A stretch of 64,000 nucleotides of DNA from contig NZ_CP160631.1 in NCBI RefSeq assembly GCF_040783975.1, positions 1,674,001 to 1,738,000 on the forward strand, read 5' to 3'. The translations under genes and the position numbers were made by a program. The notes below the pieces were generated by a model. That model searched no databases, was not told the DNA's origin, and was given only the letters and a program-made list of their open reading frames with translations. Positions 20,527-30,511 of the stretch are shown piece after piece; the first letter of the stretch is position 1, and every line of letters begins with the position of its first letter. This DNA comes from Pantoea sp. Ep11b (GTDB taxonomy: Bacteria; Pseudomonadota; Gammaproteobacteria; Enterobacterales; Enterobacteriaceae).

Positions 20527-22782
20527 ATGCTGACATGGACCGTTCTGGCGCGACTGGCAATCGCTGCCACACTCCCTTTACTGCTGATGCCCAGCCTGCC
20601 TTCGGGAGAGGTGATTGGGGCGCTGCTGCTTACAGGCCTGCTATTGCAGCATTCTCCTTATCCATCTATTCGTCTGGTCGCTATCACGCTGCTGTTGCTG
20701 GCATGGGCCTGCAACGATGCCCGCCTGATGGTGCGGGATATTGAGCGGCTCTCCGCACGTCCAGCAGCCTTTACGGTTCAGGTCAGTGAGGTTCGCACGG
20801 AGCGTAAACAGATTCGGGTTCGTCTGTTAACTGAACAGGGGAGGATGATCTTTCCGCCTCGCTTTGCCTGGATCGGGTTCGACGCTGACCTGGAAAATTA
20901 CTGCCCGGGTCAGCGCTGGAAGATGCGGCTCACTCTGCGACCGATTCATGCCCGACTTAACGAGGGCGATTTCGATGCGCAGCGTTTTGCACTGGCTAAC
21001 AATACGCCGCTACAGGGCCGCATTCTCAGCCAGCTTGCGGTCGATGAGCGTTGTGACGGCCGCTGGCGTTTCATTCTGAAGCAGCGTGAGAGAAATCGCG
21101 CTACCTCCACACAGGCGACGCTGGAGGCGCTGGCGTTTGGCATCAGGGATGGGATGAGCCCGCAGACGCGCCAGCTTCTGCGGGAAACCGGCACCGCGCA
21201 TCTGATGGCGATATCCGGCATGCATATCGCGCTGGCCGCCAGCACCGGCTGGCTGATGGCGCGCGGCGTACAATTTTTTCTGCCCGCCCGCTGCATCGGC
21301 TATCTCTTTCCTCTTGTCGTGAGCTGGCTGATTGCGGCTCTCTATACCTGGCTTTCAGGTGCACAGCCTCCCGCTGAACGCTCGCTGCTGGCTCTGTCGC
21401 TGTGGGCGCTCACCCGGTTTGCCGGCGTTCAGCTGAACAGCTGGCAGGTCTGGACGTTCTGTATTGCGCTGCTGCTGGTGACGGATCCTTTAACGGTACT
21501 CTCCGACAGCTTCTGGCTCTCGGTGCTGGCTGTCGGCATGCTGCTGATCTGGTATCACTGGTTTCCGCTGCCGGCAGCGTTCCGTTTTCAGCGGCGCTGG
21601 CTGCCCCTGCAACTGCTGCATCTGCAGGCAGGCATGATGATTTTGATGGTGCCGCTGCAGGTGGCGATTTTTAACGGCATCAGCCTGACCGCGCTGGTGG
21701 CGAATGTTGTTGCGATTCCGATTGTCTCATTTCTCACCATGCCGCTGGTCACGCTCGCCATACTGATGCCGCTTGCTTCTCTGTCGGCTTTCTTCTGGCA
21801 GGCCGCCGATTACTCGCTGCGCGCCCTGTTTTATTGTCTGAAACTACTGCCCGACGGATGGTGGCCGCTGAATGGCACCACCTGGTTTGCGGTGATGGTA
21901 TGGGGCGGGCTGATTCTCTGGCGTGCGCAGCTCTTCTTTTCTCTGCCGTTCAGCAGTGGTGCGCTGGCGCTGTCAATGATACTGAGCCGCCAGCCCACGG
22001 CAGAGCAGGGCTGGCGAATCGACATGCTGGATATCGGCCACGGCCTCAGCCTGGTGATCAGCCAGGGCAATGAGGCCGTGATGTATGACACCGGCCCACG
22101 CTGGGAGAATGATAATGCGGGCAGCCGGATTATCGTTCCGTGGCTGGATCGCAGGCAGTTACGGTTAAAGCAGATCATCCTGAGTCATAAACATCTGGAT
22201 CATACCGGCGGGCTGGCGGCGATCACGCAACGCTGGCCAGGCGCGCAGATCAGAAGTGCATTGGGAGAAAAGACGCATCTGCCCTGTGTGCGCGGCACCC
22301 GGTGGCAGTGGCAGCAGCTCAGTTTCCGGGTGGTCTGGCCGCTGACGGCTGCCGGGGCGGGCGATAATAACGACTCCTGTGTCATCATTGTCGATGATGG
22401 CCGGGTCCGGCTGATGCTGACCGGGGATATTGAGGCGAAAGCGGAGCGTCAGCTGGTCGCGCTGGAGAAGCAGGCGCTGAAGGTCGATATTCTGCAGGTC
22501 CCGCACCACGGCAGCCGCACTTCATCCACTTCGCTGCTGCTGCGCAAGACGGCAGGCCACACCGCTCTTGCCTCTCTGGCGCGCTACAATGCCTGGCGAA
22601 TGCCAGCGAAAGGGGTGCTGGAAAACTACAGAAGGGCCGGTTTTTGCTGGCTGGATACCGGGCAGTCCGGGCAAATCACGCTCCGGATAGCGCAGGGCAG
22701 AGTGCAGATTTTTAGCCTGCGGGAACAATTAATGCCCCGCTGGTATCATCAGTGGTTTGGCGTCAAACGCGAATCCAGGTAG
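20527..22782 (+). CDS. comEC: ComEC/Rec2-family DNA uptake channel protein (YcaI)
   Basis: ComEC-type inner-membrane proteins pass single-stranded DNA into the cytoplasm in competent bacteria; in enterobacteria the gene is also called ycaI. The 751-residue product has hydrophobic N-terminal helices, a soluble OB-like section (about 70-170), the multi-helix competence domain with GTAHLMAISGMHIALAA (about 218-235), and a C-terminal metallo-beta-lactamase-like domain (about 495-740) with LSHKHLDHTGG (about residue 551) and LTGDIE. The His/Asp set of the metal site appears intact (HKHLDH, later VPHHGSRTSS). The frame is unbroken, so the gene is not a decayed remnant. msbA follows after 34 bp. Confidence 0.94.
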   Translation: MLTWTVLARLAIAATLPLLLMPSLPSGEVIGALLLTGLLLQHSPYPSIRLVAITLLLLAWACNDARLMVRDIERLSARPAAFTVQVSEVRTERKQIRVRLLTEQGRMIFPPRFAWIGFDADLENYCPGQRWKMRLTLRPIHARLNEGDFDAQRFALANNTPLQGRILSQLAVDERCDGRWRFILKQRERNRATSTQATLEALAFGIRDGMSPQTRQLLRETGTAHLMAISGMHIALAASTGWLMARGVQFFLPARCIGYLFPLVVSWLIAALYTWLSGAQPPAERSLLALSLWALTRFAGVQLNSWQVWTFCIALLLVTDPLTVLSDSFWLSVLAVGMLLIWYHWFPLPAAFRFQRRWLPLQLLHLQAGMMILMVPLQVAIFNGISLTALVANVVAIPIVSFLTMPLVTLAILMPLASLSAFFWQAADYSLRALFYCLKLLPDGWWPLNGTTWFAVMVWGGLILWRAQLFFSLPFSSGALALSMILSRQPTAEQGWRIDMLDIGHGLSLVISQGNEAVMYDTGPRWENDNAGSRIIVPWLDRRQLRLKQIILSHKHLDHTGGLAAITQRWPGAQIRSALGEKTHLPCVRGTRWQWQQLSFRVVWPLTAAGAGDNNDSCVIIVDDGRVRLMLTGDIEAKAERQLVALEKQALKVDILQVPHHGSRTSSTSLLLRKTAGHTALASLARYNAWRMPAKGVLENYRRAGFCWLDTGQSGQITLRIAQGRVQIFSLREQLMPRWYHQWFGVKRESR

Positions 22783-22816
22783 AATGGCCGGCTATTTCCA
22801 ACAGCGTGAATAAATA

Positions 22817-24565
22817 ATGCATCAAGATAAAGATCTCTCTACGTGGCAGACGTTTCGCCGACTCTGGCCGATGATCGCGCCTAATAAAGCGGGATTGATT
22901 GTGGCCTCGGTCGCCCTGATTATTAATGCTGCGGGCGACGCCTTAATGCTCTCCCTGTTGAAACCGTTACTGGACGATGGCTTTGGTAAAGCAGACAGGT
23001 CGGTGATGCTGTGGATGCCGTTAGTGGTAATTGGCCTGATGCTGGTTCGCGGCGTAACCAGTTATGTCTCCAGCTACTGCATCTCCTGGGTCTCTGGCAA
23101 TGTCGTGATGAACATCCGCCGTCGGCTGTTCAGCCATATGATGGGCATGCCGGTGTCGTTTTTTGACCAGCAGTCCACCGGGACCCTGCTGTCACGCATT
23201 ACTTACGACTCTGAGCAGGTCGCCTCATCCTCTTCCGGCGCACTGGTCACCGTAGTGCGTGAAGGGGCCTCCATCATTGGCCTGTTTATCATGATGTTCT
23301 ACTACAGCTGGCAGCTGTCGTTAATCCTGATTGTTCTGGCGCCCATCGTCTCATTTGCCATCCGTACCGTCTCTAAACGCTTCCGCTCAATCAGCAAAAG
23401 CATGCAGAACACCATGGGACAGGTCACGACCAGCGCCGAACAGATGCTGAAAGGGCATAAAGAGGTGCTGATCTTTGGCGGTCAGGAGATTGAAACGGAA
23501 CGTTTCTCCCGCGTCAGTAACCGTATGCGTCAGCAGGGTATGAAGCTGGTTTCGGCATCCTCCATCTCCGATCCGGTTATTCAGCTGATTGCTTCGCTGG
23601 CGCTGGCGTTCGTACTCTACGCCGCCAGCTTCCCCAGCGTCATGGATACCCTGACCGCCGGTACGATCACCGTCGTCTTCTCCTCAATGATCGCGCTGAT
23701 GCGACCACTGAAATCCCTGACCAACGTCAATGCGCAGTTCCAGCGTGGCATGGCGGCCTGTCAGACCCTGTTCTCTATTCTGGACAGCGAGCAGGAAGTG
23801 GACAACGGTACGCGCGAAATAACCCGTGCGAAAGGGGATATCGAATTCCGCGATGTGACCTTTACCTATCCGGGCCGCGACATACCGGCGCTGCGCAATA
23901 TTAACCTGTCGCTGCCGGCAGGCAAGACGGTGGCGCTGGTGGGCCGTTCCGGTTCCGGTAAATCGACGATGGCAAGCCTGCTGACCCGTTTTTATGACAT
24001 TCAGGCGGGAGAGATCCTGCTGGACGGTCACGATCTGCGTGAGTACAGCCTGCGCTCGCTGCGTAATCAGGTCGCCCTGGTGTCGCAGAATGTCCATCTC
24101 TTCAACGATACCATCGCCAATAACATCGCGTATGCGCGCAGTGAGCAATACAGCCGTGAAGAGATCGAGCGGGCGGCCACTATGGCGCATGCCATGGACT
24201 TCATCAACAAGATGGACAAAGGTCTGGACACCGTGATCGGTGAGAATGGCGTGCTGTTGTCCGGCGGTCAGCGTCAGCGTATTGCGATTGCCCGTGCGCT
24301 GCTGCGTGATTGCCCTATCCTGATCCTGGATGAAGCTACCTCTGCGCTGGATACGGAGTCGGAACGTGCCATCCAGTCGGCACTGGATGAGTTGCAGAAG
24401 AACCGCACCTCCCTGGTGATTGCGCACCGGCTCTCCACGATTGAAAAAGCGGATGAGATCGTGGTGATCGAAGATGGTCAGATTGTCGAACGTGGCACGC
24501 ATCAGGCGCTGCTGGAAGAGCGCGGTGCTTATGCCCAGCTGCACAAGATGCAATTCGGCCAATGA
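22817..24565 (+). CDS. msbA: Lipid A / LPS-core flippase MsbA
   Basis: Homodimeric ABC exporter flipping core-lipid A across the inner membrane. The 582 residues equal the E. coli length. An N-terminal six-helix membrane domain (about 1-330) is followed by the nucleotide-binding domain with Walker [10 protein letters not shown] (about 376), Q-loop at [12 protein letters not shown] signature [15 protein letters not shown] (about 481) and Walker [13 protein letters not shown]. The stop codon overlaps the lpxK start by ATGA, so both are translated from one mRNA. Confidence 0.98.
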   Translation: MHQDKDLSTWQTFRRLWPMIAPNKAGLIVASVALIINAAGDALMLSLLKPLLDDGFGKADRSVMLWMPLVVIGLMLVRGVTSYVSSYCISWVSGNVVMNIRRRLFSHMMGMPVSFFDQQSTGTLLSRITYDSEQVASSSSGALVTVVREGASIIGLFIMMFYYSWQLSLILIVLAPIVSFAIRTVSKRFRSISKSMQNTMGQVTTSAEQMLKGHKEVLIFGGQEIETERFSRVSNRMRQQGMKLVSASSISDPVIQLIASLALAFVLYAASFPSVMDTLTAGTITVVFSSMIALMRPLKSLTNVNAQFQRGMAACQTLFSILDSEQEVDNGTREITRAKGDIEFRDVTFTYPGRDIPALRNINLSLPAGKTVALVGRSGSGKSTMASLLTRFYDIQAGEILLDGHDLREYSLRSLRNQVALVSQNVHLFNDTIANNIAYARSEQYSREEIERAATMAHAMDFINKMDKGLDTVIGENGVLLSGGQRQRIAIARALLRDCPILILDEATSALDTESERAIQSALDELQKNRTSLVIAHRLSTIEKADEIVVIEDGQIVERGTHQALLEERGAYAQLHKMQFGQ

Positions 24566-25548
24566 TTGAACGTATCTGGAGCGGTCGCTCACCGCTGTGG
24601 CTGCTGCTGTGGCCCTTCAGCCTGCTCTATGGGGCGATCACGGCTCTGATACGGCTTAGTTACCGGCGCGGCTGGCGTAAAAGCTGGCGCGCGCCGCTGC
24701 CGGTGGTGGTGGTAGGAAACTTAACGGCAGGGGGCAATGGCAAAACGCCGGTCGTGATCTGGCTGGTCGACGCGTTGCAACAGCGCGGTCTGCGCGTGGG
24801 CGTCGTCTCACGAGGCTATGGCGGCAGGGCAGAACACTATCCTTTACTGGTCACCGCGCAGACCAGCACGAAACAGGCCGGGGACGAACCGGTCCTGATC
24901 GCCCAGCGCACTGCGGCCCCGGTTGCGGTTGCCCCGAAACGGCGACAGGCGATAGAGGCATTACTGGCGCAGGGCCCGCTGGATTTGATTATTACGGACG
25001 ACGGCCTGCAGCATTATGCTTTGCAGCGCGATCGGGAAATTGTGGTGGTGGACGGTGTGCGTCGCTTCGGGAACGGCTGGTGGTTGCCTGCCGGTCCGAT
25101 GCGCGAACGTGCCGACCGACTGCGGCAGGTCGATGCTGTGATCGTCAACGGAGGCGAAGCGCAGCCTGGCGAGATCACCATGCAGCTTCAGCCCGGCCTG
25201 GCCACCAACCTGCTGACCGGTGAAACCCGTCCGCCTGAAGAACTCGGAGAAGTGGTGGCAATGGCCGGGATCGGTCATCCTCCCCGTTTCTTCACCACGC
25301 TGAAACAGCAGGGCATAACGCCGGTGGCCGAGATCGCCTTTGCCGATCATCACGCCTACAGTAAAGAAGAGCTGACCCGACTGGTGCAGCCCAGCCAGCA
25401 GTTGCTGATGACTGAAAAAGATGCGGTGAAATGCCGCGACTTTGCTCAGCCAGAGTGGTGGTATCTGCCGGTCGATGCCCGTTTAACCGGCAACGCCGTC
25501 ACACCGCTGCTGGACGATATCGAACAACTCTGCCGCCGTCAGCCCTGA
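24562..25548 (+). CDS. lpxK: Tetraacyldisaccharide 4'-kinase
   Basis: Adds the 4' phosphate of lipid A at the inner membrane. The 328-residue product (E. coli 328) has one N-terminal membrane helix (about 10-32) and the P-loop variant [12 protein letters not shown] near residue 52, plus the conserved SRGYGG and DDGLQHYAL stretches. Overlaps msbA by 4 bases. The msbA-lpxK pair couples lipid A phosphorylation and export. Confidence 0.97.
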   Translation: MIERIWSGRSPLWLLLWPFSLLYGAITALIRLSYRRGWRKSWRAPLPVVVVGNLTAGGNGKTPVVIWLVDALQQRGLRVGVVSRGYGGRAEHYPLLVTAQTSTKQAGDEPVLIAQRTAAPVAVAPKRRQAIEALLAQGPLDLIITDDGLQHYALQRDREIVVVDGVRRFGNGWWLPAGPMRERADRLRQVDAVIVNGGEAQPGEITMQLQPGLATNLLTGETRPPEELGEVVAMAGIGHPPRFFTTLKQQGITPVAEIAFADHHAYSKEELTRLVQPSQQLLMTEKDAVKCRDFAQPEWWYLPVDARLTGNAVTPLLDDIEQLCRRQP

Positions 25549-25587
25549 CGGCGTCACCCATTCAGGTAACGCCTGATAAGGAAGAGG

Positions 25588-26802
25588 ATGAACACCCCGC
25601 ATTCACTTTCGTTACAACAGGCACGTCACCTTCATCTCGCCGCGCAGGGCCTGCTGCGTCCGCCGGCAAAGCGTGCGGTTTATCAGGATCTGATTGACTG
25701 CATCTCCCGCATGTCGCTGCTGCAAATTGACACGATTCATGTGGTGGCCCGCAGCCCCTATCTGGTCCTCTTCAGTCGTCTGGGAGACTATCCTCAGGCC
25801 TGGCTCGAACAGGCGCTGGCCCAGGGTGAGATTTTTGAGTACTGGGCACACGAAGCCTGTTTTATTCCCCGGTCTGATTACAGGCTGCTGCGTCATCGTA
25901 TGTTGTCACCGGAACGTCTGGGGTGGAAATATAATGCGCAGTGGGTTGCCGAACATCAACAGGAGATAGCGGAATTACTGCAACAGATCAGGGATAACGG
26001 CCCGGTGCGCGCCGCCGACTTCACCCGGACGGTTAAGACGCCAGCGGGATGGTGGGCATGGAAACCGCACAAGCGTCATCTGGAAAACCTCTTCAGCGCC
26101 GGTGAACTGATGGTCGCCGAACGCCGCAATTTCCAGCGCGTCTACGATCTGCGCAGCCGCGTAATGCCAGAGTGGCAGGATGCGAAACATGGCATCAGCG
26201 AGGCCGAAGCAACCCGTCAGATGCTGCTGAACAGTGCCCGCAGCTTAGGGGTTTTCCGCGCGGCCTGGCTGGCCGATTACTATCGCCTGAAACGGACCCC
26301 CGTGAACGCTTTTATCGCGGAGGCCGAAGCGGCGGGCGAGCTGGTCGCCGTTAATACCCAGAGGCTGGGTGCGATGTGGCTGCATCGTGACCTTCTGCCG
26401 CTGCTGGAAACGCCTCTGCAGGCGACGCACAGTGCGCTGCTGTCGCCGTTTGATCCGGTCGTATGGGATCGGAAACGCGCGCTGGAACTGTTTGGCTTTG
26501 ACTACCGTATCGAGTGTTACACCCCGGCTGAAAAGCGCAAATTTGGCTATTTCGTTTTGCCTCTCCTTCATCGCGGCGAGATAAAAGGGCGGCTCGATGC
26601 CCGCATGGTGCGCCAGGCCAGACAGCTGGAGATTAAAAACATCTGGCTTGAAGAGGAGACGCGCGTTACGGCACGCTTTGGCACCGACATCCGGCGGGCA
26701 ATTGAACGCTTTGCGGCCTGGCAGGGGGCAGAGAGCGTCACGCTCCTGCAGATGCCCGATTCACTAAAAGAACACTGGCCCGCGCACTGGACGCTGAGGT
26801 GA
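25588..26802 (+). CDS. ycaQ: DNA interstrand-crosslink glycosylase YcaQ (AlkX type)
   Basis: Member of the HTH_42 superfamily; E. coli YcaQ is a DNA glycosylase that unhooks N7-alkylguanine crosslinks. The 404-residue product follows E. coli YcaQ (410) closely. The catalytic Q-x-D type motif is visible as LLQIDTI (Gln46, Asp48), followed by VVARSPYLVLFSRLG and the YWAHEACFIPRSDYRLLRHRM region. The winged-helix segments continue to the conserved LSPFDPVVWDRKRA block around residue 290. The start at 25588 is preceded by GGAAGAGG. It lies 39 bp after lpxK and could be cotranscribed. Confidence 0.93.
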   Translation: MNTPHSLSLQQARHLHLAAQGLLRPPAKRAVYQDLIDCISRMSLLQIDTIHVVARSPYLVLFSRLGDYPQAWLEQALAQGEIFEYWAHEACFIPRSDYRLLRHRMLSPERLGWKYNAQWVAEHQQEIAELLQQIRDNGPVRAADFTRTVKTPAGWWAWKPHKRHLENLFSAGELMVAERRNFQRVYDLRSRVMPEWQDAKHGISEAEATRQMLLNSARSLGVFRAAWLADYYRLKRTPVNAFIAEAEAAGELVAVNTQRLGAMWLHRDLLPLLETPLQATHSALLSPFDPVVWDRKRALELFGFDYRIECYTPAEKRKFGYFVLPLLHRGEIKGRLDARMVRQARQLEIKNIWLEEETRVTARFGTDIRRAIERFAAWQGAESVTLLQMPDSLKEHWPAHWTLR

Positions 26803-26864
26803 GCGTTTTTACGGCGGCCGCCGCCGAAGACGTTTTCCCCCATCCCGCCTGCGTCACGCTATGG

Positions 26865-26885
26865 TATGCTTGAGCTCTCAAGCAT
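26865..26885 (+). promoter_or_regulatory. Candidate ycaR-kdsB promoter with perfect palindrome
   Basis: TGG-TATGCT (extended -10 at 26862-26870) runs into a perfect 9+2+9 inverted repeat (ATGCTTGAG / CTCAAGCAT, 26866-26885) about 20 bases before the ycaR start. Either an operator overlapping the start of transcription or a 5' hairpin. No -35 element of note. Confidence 0.45.
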
Positions 26886-26906
26886 TCGGTCCCTGATGGA
26901 GGACAT

Positions 26907-27089
26907 ATGGATCATCGTTTACTCGAAATCGTTGCCTGCCCGGTTTGTAATGGCAAACTCTACTTCAACAATGCTCAGCAGGAGCTGATCTGCAAACCTG
27001 ACGGCCTGGCCTTCCCGGTCAGAGAGGGCATTCCGGTGCTGCTGGAAACGGAAGCGCGCACCCTCTCTGTTGAAGAGATTCATCCATGA
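26907..27089 (+). CDS. ycaR: Trm112-family small protein YcaR
   Basis: Sixty-residue cytoplasmic protein of unknown role with a Trm112-like fold; relatives in other organisms stabilise methyltransferases. Matches E. coli YcaR in length and sequence ([20 protein letters not shown], then [18 protein letters not shown]). A CPVC pair at residues 11-14 and a further Cys at about 30 are the only cysteines, so a complete four-Cys zinc site is not evident. GGAGG-like ribosome site before ATG. Its stop codon overlaps the kdsB start (ATGA), indicating translational coupling. Confidence 0.93.
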   Translation: MDHRLLEIVACPVCNGKLYFNNAQQELICKPDGLAFPVREGIPVLLETEARTLSVEEIHP

Positions 27090-27835
27090 GTTTTACCGCC
27101 ATCATCCCGGCGCGTTATGCCTCAACCCGCCTGCCTGGCAAGCCCCTGCTCGACATTCACGGTAAACCGATGGTGGTGCATGTGATGGAGCGTGCCCGCG
27201 AATCGGGCGCCAGCCGGGTCATTGTCGCGACCGATCATCCTGACGTGGCGCAGGCAGTGGAAGCGGCAGGCGGCGAAGTCTGCATGACGCGCGTCGATCA
27301 CCAGTCCGGCACAGAGCGGCTGGCCGAAGTGGTCGAAAAATATCAGTTTGCCGACGATGAAATCATCGTCAACGTTCAGGGCGACGAGCCGATGATCCCG
27401 GCTGAGATTGTGCGGCAGGTGGCCACCAACCTGGCGGGATCCTCTGCCGGCATGGCGACGCTGGCCGTACCGATCACCGATGCCGAAGAGGCCTTTAATC
27501 CTAACGCGGTGAAAGTCGTGATGGATGAGAAAGGTTACGCGCTCTACTTCTCACGGGCGACCATTCCCTGGGATCGTGAGCGTTACGCCGCCTCGCGCGA
27601 ACAGATCGGCGATACGCTGCTGCGCCACATTGGCATCTACGCCTATCGTGCCGGTTTTATCCGGCGCTACGTCGCCTGGGCGCCCTGTCCTCTGGAGCAG
27701 ATTGAGCTGCTGGAGCAGCTGCGTGTGCTGTGGTATGGCGAAAAAATCCATGTTGCCGTAGCGAAAGCGATCCCCAGCGTCGGCGTTGATACGCCAGAGG
27801 ATCTGCAACGCGTCCGCGAGGCGATGCAATCCTGA
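27086..27835 (+). CDS. kdsB: 3-deoxy-manno-octulosonate cytidylyltransferase
   Basis: Activates Kdo as CMP-Kdo for addition to lipid A precursor. The 249-residue product (E. coli 248) has the nucleotide-binding start [19 protein letters not shown], the [11 protein letters not shown] motif with metal-binding Asp, and the [13 protein letters not shown] region. Overlaps ycaR by 4 bases. Together with msbA and lpxK upstream this makes the region an LPS-assembly neighbourhood. Confidence 0.97.
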   Translation: MSFTAIIPARYASTRLPGKPLLDIHGKPMVVHVMERARESGASRVIVATDHPDVAQAVEAAGGEVCMTRVDHQSGTERLAEVVEKYQFADDEIIVNVQGDEPMIPAEIVRQVATNLAGSSAGMATLAVPITDAEEAFNPNAVKVVMDEKGYALYFSRATIPWDRERYAASREQIGDTLLRHIGIYAYRAGFIRRYVAWAPCPLEQIELLEQLRVLWYGEKIHVAVAKAIPSVGVDTPEDLQRVREAMQS

Positions 27836-27839
27836 AAAC

Positions 27840-27858
27840 CGGGGAGCCCGTCTCCCCG
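27840..27858 (+). terminator. Hairpin after kdsB, weak terminator
   Basis: Seven-bp stem CGGGGAG / CTCCCCG with a 5-base loop starts 5 bases after the kdsB stop. No T tract follows. Confidence 0.35.
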
Positions 27859-27941
27859 CTTCAGTGCAGAATTTTTGATCCGCCGCTAAACGCCCGACCT
27901 TCCTTCAGGATAGTGTGATCTTCATCTGAGGAGGATGCCGT

Positions 27942-28835
27942 ATGGAACAACTCAAAACGGAACTCACGCTGGCGCTGGGTGAAACCATCAGCCGCCTCGA
28001 AGTTATCAGCGAACATCCGCCAACCCGGCTTTATGCGCTCTACGATCGGGAAGGGCGTCCGATGCCCGTGGTGGCCAGATATTTTCGTCATCAGGGCCGG
28101 GCGGCGATGGAAGCCAGAAAGCTGGCGCTGCTGGGGCAGGCCGGGCTGATCGCCGTGCCCGCCGTCTATGGTCTGGTGATGAGCCAGCGGCCACCCGTTC
28201 ATGAAATGCTTCTGCTGGCGCGGCTGGATGGCGTGACGGCGGAAGCGCCTGCGCGGAATGCCGGACGCTGGGATCAGTTCTGCGAACAGGTGGTCGAGGG
28301 GCTGCTGGCTTGGCACCGCCTCGACAGTCACGGCCTGGTGGGAACGGTAGACAGCACGCAGCAGAATCGCTGGCCCGCCTGGTATGCGCAGCGGGTGGAG
28401 GTATTGTGGGCCACGCTGGGCTACCTGCGGCCGCCCGCCTTCACGCTGGAGGATCGGCAGGTGCTGTTTCGCTGCCGGGCACGGCTGGCGCATCTGTTCC
28501 GCGACTTCGACGATCCCTGCGTGATGGTGCACGGCAACGTACGGCTGCAGAGTATGCTGAAAAGCAGCCGCAGCGATCAGTTAATTGCAATGACGCAGCC
28601 GGGCACGATCCTCTGGGCGCCGCGTGAATATGATCTGATTCACCTGGGCGGCTCGCCCGCCGAAACGGCGCTGCTGCACGCTTATTTGCAGCGGGCACCG
28701 GTTTCCGAGGGCTTTCTCTGGCGGCGATGGCTCTATCAGCTCTGGGACTGCATCGATCAGATGATTCAGACCGGTCTTTTCGATCGTGCCCGTTTCGACC
28801 ACGCGCGGGCGCAGCTACTGCCCTGGCTCGGTTGA
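27942..28835 (+). CDS. ycbJ: Conserved protein YcbJ, phosphotransferase-like
   Basis: Protein of unknown function, 297 residues as in E. coli. The sequence follows YcbJ throughout (MEQLKTELTLALGE, WPAWYAQRVEVLWATL, LKSSRSDQLIAMTQPGTILWAPREYDLIHL, FLWRRWLYQLWD). The layout, with VMVHGNVRLQSML around residue 190 in the place of a catalytic-loop HGN and a later acidic YDL, resembles aminoglycoside phosphotransferase/kinase-like folds, but the classical HxDxxxxN is altered, so activity is doubtful. The 3' end overlaps the convergent elyC gene by 21 bases. Confidence 0.88.
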   Translation: MEQLKTELTLALGETISRLEVISEHPPTRLYALYDREGRPMPVVARYFRHQGRAAMEARKLALLGQAGLIAVPAVYGLVMSQRPPVHEMLLLARLDGVTAEAPARNAGRWDQFCEQVVEGLLAWHRLDSHGLVGTVDSTQQNRWPAWYAQRVEVLWATLGYLRPPAFTLEDRQVLFRCRARLAHLFRDFDDPCVMVHGNVRLQSMLKSSRSDQLIAMTQPGTILWAPREYDLIHLGGSPAETALLHAYLQRAPVSEGFLWRRWLYQLWDCIDQMIQTGLFDRARFDHARAQLLPWLG

Positions 28836-29600
28836 GCCGACGTTTTCGCCTCTGAGCCGCTGCAGCAGCGTGCCCAGTGTTTCATAGACGGCCCGTTCAC
28901 TGTGACTCAGCCAGATTGACGAGGGAATAGCCCGTTCCCATCCATTCAGGGGGGACGTAATCGCCAGCTGATTGGCGGGCGCGGCGATTGGCTGCAGCCC
29001 GACCGCGTGGAAAAAGCGGATGGCCCGCGGCATATGGTTCGCGGAGGTGACCAGCAGGAATGGGCGTCCACCCACCACCTCTTTTACCGCCAGGGCTTCA
29101 TCCGCCGTGTCGCGCGGCTGATCGAGAATCTGAATATGTTCGCGGGCAACGCCCAGACTCTCCGCCACCTGCGCGGCCACCCAGGCGCTGCTTCTGGGAT
29201 TGGTGCCACCGGCGGCGCCGGTAAAGATCAGGGTGGCCTGCGGATTTCGCTGCCACTGGCGGATGCCCTCCGCCACGCGCGGCAGGCTGTTACTGAGCAG
29301 GTTCGAGCTGGGTGCCCAGGCCGGGTTAAACGTATAGCCCCCGCCGAGCACCACAATGTAATCGACCTTCGCTGTACCATTCCAGGTCGGATAGCGGCTG
29401 TCCAGCGGCAGCAGCAGACGATCGGCCAGCGGTTGCAGGCTCAGCAGCAGCATGAGCAGCCAGCTGACGGAGATCACGGTTTTGCCGCTTTTCTGCCAGC
29501 CAGTAAACCAAAGCAGTAAAATGCCCAGCGCCATCAGCGAAAGCAGCAGCGGCAGGGGTAAAAGCAGCCCGCCAATGACTTTTTTCAGGGTAAATAACAT
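28815..29600 (-). CDS. elyC: Envelope biogenesis factor ElyC (DUF218)
   Basis: Inner-membrane protein needed for normal peptidoglycan assembly at low temperature in E. coli. From ATG 29600 the product is 261 residues (E. coli 259) starting MLFTLKKVIGG, with two N-terminal membrane helices (about 8-30 and 36-55) and a periplasmic DUF218 domain: DYIVVLGGGYTFNPAWAPSSNLL, LIFTGAAGG, LLVTSANHMPRA. The frame extends upstream to 29855 but that region covers the divergent cmoM promoter and start, so the shorter start is chosen. Tail-to-tail overlap with ycbJ. Confidence 0.93.
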   Translation of the reverse strand: MLFTLKKVIGGLLLPLPLLLSLMALGILLLWFTGWQKSGKTVISVSWLLMLLLSLQPLADRLLLPLDSRYPTWNGTAKVDYIVVLGGGYTFNPAWAPSSNLLSNSLPRVAEGIRQWQRNPQATLIFTGAAGGTNPRSSAWVAAQVAESLGVAREHIQILDQPRDTADEALAVKEVVGGRPFLLVTSANHMPRAIRFFHAVGLQPIAAPANQLAITSPLNGWERAIPSSIWLSHSERAVYETLGTLLQRLRGENVGSTEPGQ

Positions 29601-29725
29601 CAAAAACGCGTCCTGTTGTCCGAAAATAGAGCACCCGGAAGGGAAGATGGGGATGAAAGGTTCATTCTTCTGGTGCCTGTGACAAAATAGCACAAGTCTC
29701 ACCGCAGCATACCGGAGCGCATGCC

Positions 29726-30511
29726 ATGCAGGATCGTAACTTTGACGATCTCGCGGATAAATTTTCGCAAAATATTTACGGCACCACGAAAGGGCGAATA
29801 CGCCAGGCCATCCTCTGGGACGAGCTGGAAAAGATCGTGCCCAGCCTCTCTTCATCCCCGCTCACCGTGCTGGATGCAGGCGGCGGTGTGGGGCAGGTCT
29901 CCAGTGGCCTCGCCGCGCAGGGGCATCAGGTTCTGTTGTGCGATCTCTCTGGCGAAATGCTGCGCCGGGCCGAAGAAAATGCCGCAGCACAGGGTGTGAG
30001 CCACAACATGCAATTCAGACAAATCAGCGCTCAGCAGGTGGGCGAACATTTGGATAAGCCGGTGGATCTGGTATTGTTCCACGCTGTGCTTGAGTGGGTC
30101 GCTGAACCGGAGGCAGTGCTGAAGGCGCTGTTTGATTCGCTGCGTCCGGGCGGCGTTATGTCGCTGATGTTTTACAATCTGCACGGCCTGACACTGCGCA
30201 CCCTGACGCTGGGAAACTTCGGCTATCTGCGCACGAATCTGACCAAACGCAAAAAGCGCACGCTGTCGCCTGATTATCCGCGCGACCCCGAACAGGTCTA
30301 CCGCTGGCTTGAAGCGTGTGGCTTTGTGATTGAGCAGCGCGCCGGTATCCGGGTGTTCAGCGACTATATGAAGCCGCCCAAAGGCGAGCCGAAAAGCGAC
30401 GATGAAATCATTGAGATGGAGCGGCGTTACTGCCGTCAGGAACCCTTTTTGAGCTTAGGGCGTTACATTCACGTAACCGCGCGTAAACCCGGGCAGAAGG
30501 ACGAATTATGA
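29726..30511 (+). CDS. cmoM: tRNA 5-carboxymethoxyuridine methyltransferase CmoM
   Basis: SAM-dependent methyltransferase (formerly SmtA) that methylates cmo5U34 to mcmo5U in certain tRNAs. The 261 residues equal the E. coli length. SAM-binding motif I is [16 protein letters not shown] (about 50-65), followed by CDLSGEML and [12 protein letters not shown]. The C terminus [13 protein letters not shown] is conserved. Its TGA overlaps the mukF ATG by four bases; cmoM is regularly the first gene of the mukFEB operon in enterobacteria. Confidence 0.96.
   Translation: MQDRNFDDLADKFSQNIYGTTKGRIRQAILWDELEKIVPSLSSSPLTVLDAGGGVGQVSSGLAAQGHQVLLCDLSGEMLRRAEENAAAQGVSHNMQFRQISAQQVGEHLDKPVDLVLFHAVLEWVAEPEAVLKALFDSLRPGGVMSLMFYNLHGLTLRTLTLGNFGYLRTNLTKRKKRTLSPDYPRDPEQVYRWLEACGFVIEQRAGIRVFSDYMKPPKGEPKSDDEIIEMERRYCRQEPFLSLGRYIHVTARKPGQKDEL

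Noticed and set aside
29601..29855. N-terminal extension of ElyC
   Set aside because: It overlaps the divergent cmoM gene and promoter; the family N terminus begins at 29600.
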